A stretch of 64,000 nucleotides of DNA from Paenibacillus thiaminolyticus (GCF_007066085.1 NZ_CP041405.1:1984001-2048000), one strand, 5' to 3'; counted from the first letter of the stretch, positions 54,334 to 62,519 are shown. The notes: a model not told the origin generated them from the letters alone. Made by a program: numbers and translations.

Positions 54334-55947
54334 TTAAGCCAAGGTCCGGCGATGATCCCCTGTACTATAGCTAGTGTCTGAATTCAAACCCGTTTTGCCT
54401 GTTTTTTGTGCGTCCTTCTTATAAAAGCAAGAATATTTGATCAATTGATTGACATGATGCTGGTTCTCCTTGAGATACTGCCTGAAAATCGTCCCGACCC
54501 GCTCCATAATTCGTTTTTTCTGCTGCGCCGTCAGAATCGAGAGCGGAGCATCATGATGCACGATCTCGGCCACCTGCTCCCAATAGGTCGCCAGCTTCTG
54601 CTGCAGCAGCCGGTTCAACGATCCGTACCGCGGGTTCAACCAATTTTCGACAACCCACTCATAGGGAGAATCATCGAAGCTGTAATCCCGCTTGAAAAAG
54701 TCAATCTCCTCGTCATCCTCCTCGTCCAGATTATCCTTCAACCAATTGACGAAAATCTGGAACAGCAGCGGGTATGCCTTCGTCTCCTCGCCGATGCTGT
54801 GGTACACGGTCATATATTCATTGATTTTTTGCGGCAAAGGAATTCGCTTGACGAAGCGGTATTCCTTCCATTTCAAGTACGCCTTGCGAATCGTCTCTTT
54901 AATCGCGAGCTCATATTTGCGCACCATCTCCGCCGAGATGCGCCATTGGTACACGCTATAGAGCTCCGCCGCAATTTGCTTGTACGGCAGCTTGTCCTGC
55001 CGCTCGAAGCTCCGGCCCCGATCCGCTCCCGCAGGCTTATACTCGATATTGCTTTTAATCAAAATGTAGGGATACACTCGCAGCTGCTTCTCCGTCAGCA
55101 GCGCCTCAATCTCGATTTCCCGCAAAAATTTGGCGAAGCTGCTCTCTCCCCGGATTTGCTGAAATCTTGCAAAAGCGTACGTATCATAAGGAGAGTACGC
55201 CTTATCTTCCAGATCCTTACCGTTCCCCGCCGCTTCGCCATCCTCGAAGCTCCGTTCCCGGCGATCCGGCTCCTGCGCATTGCCCGGAATGATTTTGCCG
55301 AAGCTCTTCTCCGTGAACCGCTCCAACGAGTACTTCACATGATGATAGAGCCGGGCCCGCAGCTGGGATTCCGTGTACAGCAGGTTCCTGTTATTTTCGA
55401 GAAATTCGATCACGCATTCCACGAAATATCCTGTCATCTCATCGGCTCCGAAATATTTCATATATTTGCGTTGAATCGAGTTGTACATCTTGCGCACTAC
55501 GCTATGCTTGATGTCCAGCCGGACCTGCACCCCTTGCTTTTGATGAAGGATGGTTTGGACAAAAATTCGCTTCAGCGCCGACTCCTTGCTTCCCGCCTGA
55601 TATTCGGCCACGATGAACGCGAGATCGCGCTCTTGACGAAAACAAGGTTCATGCTTCCGGAATTGGTCATCCATCCAGCACTGGAATCGCTGCGGCAGCG
55701 CCTCAGCGTCTGCCACCGCCCGCGCGGCCTGCTTCTCCATGAACAGGAGCAAATATTCCATGAAGCGGATATCGATCTCATCGCGCTCGATACCGGGGTA
55801 TTGCTGCCTTATCGCTTGCAGCACCTCCTGCACATCCTCCAGTTCGAACCGTATGACGCGATTGCGTTCGGAGACAATTCCATTCAGCACCGCCTTGTTG
55901 CCGCGGCGATATTCTTCCTGCAACCATTTCAAATTCCGTAGTTCCAT
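54334..55947 (-). CDS. Unknown 537-aa protein heading the tail cluster, possible regulator
   Basis: About 537 aa, highly helical and charged, no membrane segment. It begins MELRNLKWLQEEYRRGNKAVL. Segments such as LEDVQEVLQAIRQQYPG, FLENNRNLLYTESQLRARLYHH, and YKQIAAELYSVYQWRISAEMVRKYELAIKETIRK look like a distant helix-turn-helix or sigma-region-like arrangement. AAAGGGG is nine bases before the ATG at 55947. No capsid or terminase motif is recognisable. It could be a transcription factor for the tail cluster or a structural adaptor; I cannot decide. Confidence 0.6.
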   Translation of the reverse strand: MELRNLKWLQEEYRRGNKAVLNGIVSERNRVIRFELEDVQEVLQAIRQQYPGIERDEIDIRFMEYLLLFMEKQAARAVADAEALPQRFQCWMDDQFRKHEPCFRQERDLAFIVAEYQAGSKESALKRIFVQTILHQKQGVQVRLDIKHSVVRKMYNSIQRKYMKYFGADEMTGYFVECVIEFLENNRNLLYTESQLRARLYHHVKYSLERFTEKSFGKIIPGNAQEPDRRERSFEDGEAAGNGKDLEDKAYSPYDTYAFARFQQIRGESSFAKFLREIEIEALLTEKQLRVYPYILIKSNIEYKPAGADRGRSFERQDKLPYKQIAAELYSVYQWRISAEMVRKYELAIKETIRKAYLKWKEYRFVKRIPLPQKINEYMTVYHSIGEETKAYPLLFQIFVNWLKDNLDEEDDEEIDFFKRDYSFDDSPYEWVVENWLNPRYGSLNRLLQQKLATYWEQVAEIVHHDAPLSILTAQQKKRIMERVGTIFRQYLKENQHHVNQLIKYSCFYKKDAQKTGKTGLNSDTSYSTGDHRRTLA

Positions 55948-56046
55948 CGCTCTCAACCCCTTTCTTTCTATCGTAAAGCTCTTTTCGGGATCGGACTTAA
56001 ACGGGAACGATAGATTTGTTATTATTATTTAACAGAAATATTTAAC

Positions 56047-56100
56047 GTTATTTTTAATAACCTTATAACGCTTTTTGTCGGATTTCGGGTATACTATACC
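56047..56100. promoter_or_regulatory. Divergent regulatory region with two palindromes
   Basis: GTTATT-TTT-AATAAC at 56047-56061 faces the tail cluster, and GGTATA-C-TATACC at 56088-56100 overlaps a TATACT -10-like hexamer just upstream of the CstR-like gene. The second resembles CstR/CsoR operators (ATACC...GGTAT type). The stretch 55948-56132 holds no gene. Confidence 0.55.
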
Positions 56101-56132
56101 TATACGCGTATGTGTGTGAGGAGGGAAATCGT

Positions 56133-56396
56133 ATGAATCATTACTCGGATGACGTGAAAAAACGGCTGAAGCGGATTGAAGGACAAGTGCGCGGCGTGCT
56201 GCGCCTGATGGAAGAGGGAAAACCGTGCAAGGAGGTCGTCAGCCAGCTATCGGCTGTGCGGAACGCGTCGGACAAGGCGTTGGCCCAGATCGTGGCCGAT
56301 AATCTGCAGCACTGCCTGCTGGAGGAGCAGGCTTTGGGCGGAGATACGGGGAAGATCGTGAAGGAAGCGGTCGAGCTGCTGGTCAAGAGCCGATAA
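56133..56396 (+). CDS. CsoR-family repressor, CstR-like persulfide sensor
   Basis: 87 aa, all-helical CsoR/FrmR/DUF156 protein (KKRLKRIEGQVRGVLRLMEE). It has Cys32 and Cys61, but the position of the CsoR copper-binding His is Asn57 (ADNLQHC), as in the persulfide sensor CstR (S. aureus ENLIEC) and not in copper CsoR. The C-terminus KEAVELLVKSR also matches CstR. So sulfane-sulfur sensing is more likely than copper. ATG at 56133 with AGGAGG eight bases upstream; the frame opens at 56112. Target genes (cst/sqr type) are not in the window. Confidence 0.85.
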   Translation: MNHYSDDVKKRLKRIEGQVRGVLRLMEEGKPCKEVVSQLSAVRNASDKALAQIVADNLQHCLLEEQALGGDTGKIVKEAVELLVKSR

Positions 56397-56493
56397 CGAA
56401 AGGGAGGGCATGGCTGCCGCTCCCTTTCTTTTTGGGCTGATCCGCTGTACGCGCACTGAAATCGCAATATCACTTGAAAATAACACGCATTTT

Positions 56494-57153
56494 TTATGAA
56501 TGCAGCGATGATTCTACCACCTGACTAATATGTTCGTACATTTCCAGATACAGATCCCGCAGCTCGTCATGGGCCTGCACTGCCTCCAGCACGATCTCGT
56601 CAAGCTGCCGCTGAATGGTCCAATAGGCGCTGGCGGGGTTTCCCTCACGAAGCGGCTCCAGAATGAAGTTGAATTCCGGGAGCGCCCGGAACCATTGCTC
56701 CCTTCTCGCGGCAAGCTGATCCGCTTCCTCGTCAACCCGCGGCAGGTCATCAAGGTTCAGAAATACTCCCTGCCGATCCAACATCAGGTCGCCAGCCGGG
56801 AGAGAGAGCTCGCATTGGGCGACCAACTGCATTCCGGATGGATCTCCGCCGTCCTCCTTGTCGCATTTCAGCACGACCAGCCGGAAGCCGTCCGCTTCCC
56901 ATGCTCCCAACGGCACCGTCACCTGATCCGCTCCGGACACGGCCTGAAAGCCATAGACTTCCCGCACTGTGACCGACCGATCCGGGATGACGGTCAACTG
57001 CAGCGGCTCCCCCGTTCCTCGACTGGCTGGGCTGCCGAATGACATCTCATGTCCCCTCGCCCAGATGAGAATGATCATAAAAAAAGTGCGGGTCCGCCCC
57101 ATAGACACATGTTCGCCGCTGCATACGATGCGCATAGAAGGGTTGACTGACAA
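56494..57153 (-). CDS. Hypothetical protein
   Basis: 219 aa if started at TTG 57153 (GAGG eight bases upstream). A hydrophobic stretch TFFMIILIWARG lies near residue 25; the alternative ATG 57045 with GAGGGG upstream would remove it and give 183 aa. The remainder is acidic, with VPLGAWEADGFRLVVLKCDKED, then ARREQWFRALPEFNFILEPL and a helical end. Not recognised. Located between the CstR-like gene and an AT-rich operon, with no clear partner. Confidence 0.6.
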   Translation of the reverse strand: MSVNPSMRIVCSGEHVSMGRTRTFFMIILIWARGHEMSFGSPASRGTGEPLQLTVIPDRSVTVREVYGFQAVSGADQVTVPLGAWEADGFRLVVLKCDKEDGGDPSGMQLVAQCELSLPAGDLMLDRQGVFLNLDDLPRVDEEADQLAARREQWFRALPEFNFILEPLREGNPASAYWTIQRQLDEIVLEAVQAHDELRDLYLEMYEHISQVVESSLHS

Positions 57154-57362
57154 GTCGCATTCCTCTTTTCATCTCATAATATTTAAAAATTTAAAGAATT
57201 AGAATGAATACGCATATTTCTCTATTATGGACCATTCTCCCTGTATAGTCACCCTTATTTTCCCCGGTTGCGGCTCTCAACGTTTTATATGTATATTGAC
57301 TAAGTGGCAGATTATGTATATACTATAGAAAAGCAAACATGTAAGATATAAAAAAATAAAAG

Positions 57363-57404
57363 AAGGGTATCTCATAAGTCGGTTCGACTTAGAGACGCCC
57401 TTTT
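57363..57404 (-). terminator. Terminator of the symporter operon
   Basis: Imperfect stem AAGGGTATCTC (57363-57373) with GAGACGCCCTT, and inner AAGTCG/CGACTT; minus strand continues CTTTTATTTTTTT. It follows the symporter stop by about 15 bases. Confidence 0.75.
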
Positions 57405-57419
57405 ATTACGTCAGATCGT

Positions 57420-58643
57420 CTAAGCTGCTTCTTGTGCGCCGTCATTTATCCAGTCTTTACCTTCAACTACACGGCTTACAACCATTGCAGCTCCTACATC
57501 TCCCGTGGCATTAATTGCAGTTGCCGGAGCATCAGTGATTGTTCCGATTAGCACCATAATTGGAATCGCAACTTCCGGGAATCCAAATGCAGAGACGATG
57601 AAAATTTCTCCAACGTATCCGCCGCCTGGTATAGCACCCATTACACAAGAAGCGACAACCGACACCATGATTGCAGTAATCAAATTTCCTGGTTCTAAAA
57701 TATTTATATTAAAAATACTGCACATAAAGACAATTTTTAATATTTGAATCAACACAGCTCCATCTTTATGCAAGTTTGCTCCCATAGGAATTGTGATATT
57801 AGCAATATCATCTGGAACACCAATTTTTTTCGCCGCGATAAAATTTGACGGAATCGCTGCTGCACTTGAACAAGTTCCTAATGAGGTCAATGTTGAAGGA
57901 ATGATATTTTTCCAAAAAAGGGATACGCCTTTTTTTCCTCCGCCAATATAAGCGAACAACATGCTAGAGATAAAGTAGTAACCAACAGATGCAATGAGGA
58001 AAATAATAATTGCCCGGGATAATGGTCCAGCAATTTCTGAGCCATATTCTCCAATTAATGTTGCAAAGAACGCTCCTAAACCAATCGGCGCTAAATACAT
58101 GACATAGCTGACAATTTTTATAACAACTTCAGTTGCTCCTTCAAATAATTTGACTACAGGTTTTGCTTTTTCCCCAGCTGACACTGTAGCGAGTCCACAT
58201 ATGATAGAGAAAACAATTAATGCCATTAAGTTTTGACGGGACCATAACAAAGGAAAATCTTCTACTGTGAACATACCTAAGAAATTCATACTGCTTGACG
58301 CGTCAACGGCTTCGTTCATAACAATGTTGGTACCCTTAGCCGGGTCAAATATAACACAAACGATTAGCATATAAATCGCCGCGATAATTCCTGTAAAGAT
58401 AAATAAGGAAAACATGATCCCTAAAATCTTTCCAAGTTTCTTTGTGCTTTCCATATTCGCAATGGCAGACACTAATGAGACAAAAATTAATGGGACAACA
58501 CAGCAAAATAGTAAATTTAAGAATAAGTTAGCTATAGGGGAAAAAATCTGAGCTTTTTCCCCCATTATTGCACCAACGATTGAACCAATGAACATACATC
58601 CTAGCAGGATTAGTGAAAATTTGTAATTTTTCAATATCTTCAT
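57420..58643 (-). CDS. Dicarboxylate/amino acid:cation symporter (DAACS family)
   Basis: 407 aa, eight transmembrane helices plus two re-entrant loops. Family landmarks: the Ser-rich hairpin TSLGTCSSAAAIPS (about 265-278), NITIPMGANLHKDGA (helix 7 NMDGT-type region) and DAPATAINATGD near the C-terminus. It imports acidic or neutral amino acids or dicarboxylates with sodium or protons. Last gene of the AT-rich operon RidA - PatB/MalY - symporter. AGGAG nine bases before the ATG. Probably supplies the amino acid used by the PLP enzyme. Confidence 0.92.
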   Translation of the reverse strand: MKILKNYKFSLILLGCMFIGSIVGAIMGEKAQIFSPIANLFLNLLFCCVVPLIFVSLVSAIANMESTKKLGKILGIMFSLFIFTGIIAAIYMLIVCVIFDPAKGTNIVMNEAVDASSSMNFLGMFTVEDFPLLWSRQNLMALIVFSIICGLATVSAGEKAKPVVKLFEGATEVVIKIVSYVMYLAPIGLGAFFATLIGEYGSEIAGPLSRAIIIFLIASVGYYFISSMLFAYIGGGKKGVSLFWKNIIPSTLTSLGTCSSAAAIPSNFIAAKKIGVPDDIANITIPMGANLHKDGAVLIQILKIVFMCSIFNINILEPGNLITAIMVSVVASCVMGAIPGGGYVGEIFIVSAFGFPEVAIPIMVLIGTITDAPATAINATGDVGAAMVVSRVVEGKDWINDGAQEAA

Positions 58644-58655
58644 TAGTCATTACTC

Positions 58656-59846
58656 CTAACATTCTAGTTTTTGTAGTTCAGTAATGACGCGTTGCGTGCC
58701 CAATTCTACAAGTTTCGGATCAGTAGCCATATTCAAACGAACAAATCCTTTACATTTATCACTAAACCATTCACCAAAATCAATTGCTAAGCCACATTTA
58801 TCTTGGATAAACTCCTTCGTTTCTTCACAATTTACATATGGCCTTAAATCAATCCAAGCTAAATATGTTCCTTCTAAGTCTGTTACAATAGCTTTTGGTG
58901 CATGTTTTTCCAATTCATTTTTTAAATAATTGAAATTATGACGAATGACCTCGAGTAAACTTTCTACCCACTCTTCCCCATGTGTATAAGCTGCTTCCGC
59001 GGCAATCTGGCCCATCAGACTCTTTTCTGTTTGATTAATCGTCTTAATGGCTTGATCATATTTTTCACGAATTTTTTCATCTGGAATAATCGTATGTGCA
59101 TTTAATAAACATGCTAAATTGAATGTTTTAGATGGTGCAGTGACAACGACTAAATTATCATGAAATGTTCGGTTTTTCACATTCAGAGCAGAAATAAATT
59201 TTCGTTTTCCTAACATAATATCTTGATGAATCTCATCAGCTATCACAAATACATGATGTTTCTTACAGATTTCGAGAACGGTTTCTAATTCTTCTTCAGA
59301 CCATACACGGCCTACCGGATTATGAGGGGAGCATAGGATAAATAATTTTACATTGTTCTCTACAATTTGTTTTTCGAAATCATCGAAATCAATACGATAT
59401 TTTCCATCTTCATTAATTAATTCAGAACGCACTAATTTGCGGTTGGTATCTCGGATAGCATTATGGAATGGATAATATACGGGAGTAATAATGATGACCG
59501 CATCTTCTTCTTCAGTAAAAATGTTCACCAAATTATAAAGTTCTTGAACAACACCAGTTGAAAATCGAATCCACTCTTTTTCTAGATGGATCCCATGACG
59601 TTTTTGCTGCCAATTGAAATAAGCTTCATAATAAGAATCAGGTGTTACTGAGTATCCAAAAACGCCATGCTCTGCTCGTTCTACTAAAGCTTCTGACACA
59701 GCTCTAGGAGCCTTAAACTCCATGTCGGCCACCCACATTGCGACTAAGTTAGGATCTCCGAACCGCTCCTCCAATGCATCCCACTTTAAACAGCGTGTAT
59801 TTCTGCGCTCTACACTATACATGTCTACGAATTTTTGCATTTCCAT
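58656..59846 (-). CDS. PatB/MalY-type aminotransferase-fold PLP enzyme (C-S lyase)
   Basis: 396 aa class I/II PLP enzyme. PLP-binding Lys240 in APSKTFNLA, the DEIHQD segment (204-209), and CSPHNPVGRVW (172-182) are of the MalY/PatB subgroup, which act mainly as cystathionine or cysteine-conjugate beta-lyases. The reaction releases pyruvate, ammonia and a thiol through an aminoacrylate intermediate, matching the adjacent RidA. GGGGG seven bases before the ATG. Two bases separate it from ridA. Likely substrate: a cysteine S-conjugate or similar beta-substituted amino acid. Confidence 0.88.
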   Translation of the reverse strand: MEMQKFVDMYSVERRNTRCLKWDALEERFGDPNLVAMWVADMEFKAPRAVSEALVERAEHGVFGYSVTPDSYYEAYFNWQQKRHGIHLEKEWIRFSTGVVQELYNLVNIFTEEEDAVIIITPVYYPFHNAIRDTNRKLVRSELINEDGKYRIDFDDFEKQIVENNVKLFILCSPHNPVGRVWSEEELETVLEICKKHHVFVIADEIHQDIMLGKRKFISALNVKNRTFHDNLVVVTAPSKTFNLACLLNAHTIIPDEKIREKYDQAIKTINQTEKSLMGQIAAEAAYTHGEEWVESLLEVIRHNFNYLKNELEKHAPKAIVTDLEGTYLAWIDLRPYVNCEETKEFIQDKCGLAIDFGEWFSDKCKGFVRLNMATDPKLVELGTQRVITELQKLEC

Positions 59847-59848
59847 TT

Positions 59849-60235
59849 TTATTCCCCCTTCACAGTAGCTATTGCTTCAATTTCTACTAACGCATCCATA
59901 GGTAACTTTGCTACTTCAACAGTTGTTCGGGCAGGACATTGCATTCCTTTGAAAAATTCGTCATATACTTCATTCATTTCTGCAAAATCATCCATATGTT
60001 GCAAATAAACAGTAGTCTTAACAATGTCTTTTATCTGACCACCCCCTTCTTCCAAAATATTTTTAATATTGGTAAGTGAGCGGTAAGTCTGTTCCTTTAC
60101 GGAAGCGCTCTCAATTATTCCGACATCGGCATTTATCGGAAGTTGACCGGATGTAACTATCATGTTATTGAACTTGACAGCTTGTACATAAGGTCCTATC
60201 GCTTCAGGCGCTTTTTTCGTATTTATTCTTTTCAC
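59849..60235 (-). CDS. ridA: RidA family enamine/imine deaminase
   Basis: 128 aa, normal length. Catalytic Arg103 (CPARTTVEVAKLP, 100-112) and Glu118 correspond to Arg105/Glu120 of E. coli RidA, so activity is expected: it hydrolyses 2-aminoacrylate and related imines to keto acids. GTG start with GGAGAGG upstream. First gene of the operon, divergent from the DauR-like regulator, and coupled with the PLP enzyme that would produce such imines. Confidence 0.93.
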   Translation of the reverse strand: MKRINTKKAPEAIGPYVQAVKFNNMIVTSGQLPINADVGIIESASVKEQTYRSLTNIKNILEEGGGQIKDIVKTTVYLQHMDDFAEMNEVYDEFFKGMQCPARTTVEVAKLPMDALVEIEAIATVKGE

Positions 60236-60288
60236 AATATCCTCTCCTTTTGTTTAATCATGAATCTATCCTGATCAAATTGTAGATC

Positions 60289-60491
60289 AATAATTTTTTA
60301 CAGTCAATATATTTTATTCTCATAACAATAATTTTTTACTACAACGAATAAGTTGGCACTGCTTCGGTAAACTTTATATCATATAAGCCATTTCAATAAA
60401 TGCTAGGATAGCTTAATTCATAAATTTTTTACAAAAAAATGCGAAATATCAGTCGAAACAGAAATTACTTGCCTAGATAATAAATTTTTAC
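60289..60491. promoter_or_regulatory. Divergent promoter region with four direct repeats
   Basis: Four copies of AATAATTTTTTAC or a one- to two-base variant occur at 60289-60301, 60327-60339, 60420-60432 (CATAAATTTTTTAC) and 60479-60491, all in the same orientation between ridA and the regulator gene. They are good candidates for binding sites of the DauR-like regulator. No gene lies in 60236-60522. Confidence 0.65.
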
Positions 60492-60522
60492 TACAATGTT
60501 AATGAAGAAATGGGAGGATATT

Positions 60523-61200
60523 ATGAATAACAAATTAGAAAAATATATTCCTTTTGTTGATTTTTTAGCTGAAATTCTGGGCAGGAATAGTGAAGTTGTT
60601 CTTCATGATCTGAGCAACTTAAATCATTCTGTCGTCGCAATTCGAAACAATCATATCTCAAATCGCGAAGTAGGTGCTCCAGCCACCGACCTTGTGTTGA
60701 AAATATTGAAAGAAAATAAACACCAAGACAGACATTTCATCTCAAATTATCAAGGGAAAACAGCTGGAAACAAAGATCTAAAATCATCGACTTTTTTTAT
60801 TCGTGAACAAGGCGAATTAATTGGAATGATTTGTGTTAATACCGACAAATCCTTAATAAATAACTTAGAAAAGATTGTTGAAGATATCGTTTATTCTTAC
60901 AACAAAACGAATAGTAAAGACCAAAATATTCATGATGAAAACTTAGAGTCGGAAAACTTGTCTCATTCGATTGAAGAAATGACCCGACAAATAGTCCAGG
61001 AAATTACGGAGGAAAAAGGAGTTAAGATTGAATACTTAAAACAAGAAGATAAATTAGAAATAATCCGCGACTTAAACAATCGTGGTGTTTTTCTATTAAA
61101 AGGGGCTGTTCCCGAGATTGCTAACATTATGAAAACTTCTGAATCTAGCATCTATCGCTATCTTCAAATTATTAAACGAGAAGAAGCTTCAATGAATTGA
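60523..61200 (+). CDS. DauR/YheO-like PAS-HTH transcriptional regulator
   Basis: 225 aa. YheO-like PAS domain (about 8-120: FLAEILGRNSEVVLHDLSNL ... ELIGMICVNTDKS), linker, then a C-terminal helix-turn-helix (about 185-222: FLLKGAVPEIANIMKTSESSIYRYLQII). DauR of Pseudomonas, of this family, controls D-arginine catabolism together with an imine-producing enzyme. Start at ATG 60523 with GGGAGG upstream; the frame opens at 60496. It is divergent from the RidA operon and probably its regulator, responding to the transported amino acid. Confidence 0.85.
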   Translation: MNNKLEKYIPFVDFLAEILGRNSEVVLHDLSNLNHSVVAIRNNHISNREVGAPATDLVLKILKENKHQDRHFISNYQGKTAGNKDLKSSTFFIREQGELIGMICVNTDKSLINNLEKIVEDIVYSYNKTNSKDQNIHDENLESENLSHSIEEMTRQIVQEITEEKGVKIEYLKQEDKLEIIRDLNNRGVFLLKGAVPEIANIMKTSESSIYRYLQIIKREEASMN

Positions 61201-61292
61201 AGACAATTTAACGAGCAGGCGCATAAGCTCCGTCATGCCCACAAAAACCGGAAGCCCTCGGCTCCCGGCTTGTCCCGCGCCAGCTGCGCTAG

Positions 61293-62201
61293 CTACAGAT
61301 TCGTCCGCGCCAGCGCGCGCCGGTGCCGCTCCTGCCGCACAAACGCGAACTGCGGCAGACAAATGCCCGCGAAGATCAACGCGATCCCCGCCCATTGGAG
61401 CCAGCTGACCTGCTCCTGCAGCACGGTGACGGACATGATGACGGCGGCGGGCAGCTCGGCCGCGCCCAGAATCGTACCGAGGCCCGGGCCAATCTTTGGC
61501 ACACCCAGGCCGAAGAAGACGCCGGGAACGAGCACCCCCAGCAGCCCCATGACGAGGCCGTATTTCCACAAGCCGGACGCAAGCGCGCCGTCGGCGAGGA
61601 AGGTCGGCGGGAACACGAGGAACAGGCTGGCCGCCGCTCCGGTGGTCAGCGACAAGCTCTTGTTCAAGATCGGCATATCGGTCGCGACACGCCCGTTCAC
61701 CATAATATAGAAGGCGAACGATACGGCGGAGATAAGGCCGAAGATCGCGCCCTTCGCCGTTAACCCGGACAGGCCGTGGTCAGCGAGTCCCCCCGCAAGC
61801 ACCGTGCCAACGAGCAGAATCAGGACGGAGAGGAGCTTGGCCCGATCCGGCCAGGTCCGGTTGAGAAGCGCCTCCAGCAAGACGCCGATCCATGTGAATT
61901 GGAACAGGAACACGACGGCGATGGAAGCCGGCAATTGCTCGACCGCGATCCCGTATGAAATCGAGGTGCAGCTGACCGACAAGCCGCACGCGAGCAGCAC
62001 CAGCACCTGCTTCCCGCTCACACGGCGCCGGGAGAACAGAAGCGCGGCGGAAGCCAGAAGCAGCCAGCCGAAGAAATACTGGCTCCCGATAATCTGGGGC
62101 ACGGTATATCCCTCTCCTATCCCGAGCTTCATAATTGAGGATAATGTTCCATAGCTGCAAGCCCCGATGAAGACTAACAGCGCATAACGAAATAATTTCA
62201 T
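61293..62201 (-). CDS. EamA family transporter (DMT superfamily)
   Basis: 302 aa with ten transmembrane helices in two EamA repeats (about 1-140 and 150-285). The N-terminus (KLFRYALLVFIGACSYGTLSS) and second-repeat GLISAVSFAFYIMVNGRV are characteristic. Exports or imports small metabolites or amino acids; substrate unknown. The gene has a dedicated sigma-A promoter and a leader with an intrinsic terminator 44 bases before its start. High GC, and monocistronic. Confidence 0.9.
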   Translation of the reverse strand: MKLFRYALLVFIGACSYGTLSSIMKLGIGEGYTVPQIIGSQYFFGWLLLASAALLFSRRRVSGKQVLVLLACGLSVSCTSISYGIAVEQLPASIAVVFLFQFTWIGVLLEALLNRTWPDRAKLLSVLILLVGTVLAGGLADHGLSGLTAKGAIFGLISAVSFAFYIMVNGRVATDMPILNKSLSLTTGAAASLFLVFPPTFLADGALASGLWKYGLVMGLLGVLVPGVFFGLGVPKIGPGLGTILGAAELPAAVIMSVTVLQEQVSWLQWAGIALIFAGICLPQFAFVRQERHRRALARTNL

Positions 62202-62245
62202 AGTCTATTACGCTCCCTTCTTGTTGAAATTCCGTAAATCCACGC

Positions 62246-62274
62246 AAAAAGCCCCCTGTCGCTTGACAGGGGGC
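62246..62274 (-). terminator. Leader terminator upstream of the EamA gene (attenuator)
   Basis: GCCCCCTGTC (62251-62260) and GACAGGGGGC (62265-62274) form a perfect 10-bp stem with loop GCTT; transcript then has TTTTT (62246-62250). It lies between the promoter at 62389-62417 and the EamA start, so readthrough must be controlled. Classic attenuator layout; the sensor is not identified. Confidence 0.85.
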
Positions 62275-62370
62275 GAACGAAACCAGATGCGCTCACGAAG
62301 CGGTAACCCGTGCACGCTTCCGCAAAATTTCGCCGCTCAATCCATGGGACTGAGTTTGGTTGCTGAAGCC

Positions 62371-62417
62371 GAACGTTTCTGCACGTTCATTGTAAAGAGG
62401 ACAACGGACAATGTCAA
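62371..62417 (-). promoter_or_regulatory. EamA promoter and palindromic operator
   Basis: Minus strand: TTGACA (62412-62417), 17-base spacer, TACAAT (62389-62394), nearly consensus sigma-A. A palindrome GAACGT-N6-ACGTTC (62371-62388) follows immediately over the start region, a likely repressor site. About 100 bases of potentially structured leader then lead to the terminator: CTCAGTCC/GGATTGAG, GAAGCG/CGCTTC and AACCA/TGGTT can pair. Confidence 0.8.
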
Positions 62418-62505
62418 TCCTTTTGAAGCTGGTCCGGCAGCTTGCTTCCCTTGGCTTCTGCTACCTTCCATCCATTCCACTCCATTATATGGAACCTTGT
62501 TTAAG

Positions 62506-62519
62506 AAAGAGCGCTTTCA
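62506..62519. promoter_or_regulatory. Candidate cre site upstream of the sugar-binding protein gene
   Basis: TGAAAGCGCTCTTT (minus strand) matches 11 of 14 positions of the strong cre TGAAAGCGCTTTCA, 79 bases before the binding-protein start. Confidence 0.5.

Larger units (their letters stand above)
28059..55947 (-). mobile_element. Capsid-less siphovirus-type tail cluster, candidate F-type tailocin
   Basis: Twenty-three genes in one direction encode, from 5' to 3', an unknown 537-aa protein, a 237-aa protein, major tail protein, tail assembly chaperone and a small overlapping gene, tape measure, distal tail, baseplate/carbohydrate-binding proteins, tail-associated protein, fibres and a holin. 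No terminase, portal, capsid, maturation protease, head-tail connector, integrase, replication or lysogeny gene is present, and host genes begin immediately on both sides. Frames are intact over 28 kb. No tail sheath is seen, so the particle would be flexible (F-type, as Listeria monocin), not contractile. No endolysin was found inside the cluster. Confidence 0.75.

Noticed and set aside
54406..55941. 511-codon + strand frame opposite the 537-aa tail cluster gene
   Set aside because: Considered because the 537-aa protein is itself unknown. Rejected because the minus-strand frame has a good ribosome binding site and is collinear with the cluster; the + frame is Leu/Arg-rich and lacks a start with ribosome site.
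28059..55947. R-type (contractile) tailocin or complete prophage
   Set aside because: No sheath, baseplate wedge, spike or capsid/terminase genes are recognisable; order and families fit flexible siphovirus tails.
55948..56132. LexA (SOS) box controlling the tail cluster
   Set aside because: No GAAC-N4-GTTC type site found; only AT-rich inverted repeats.
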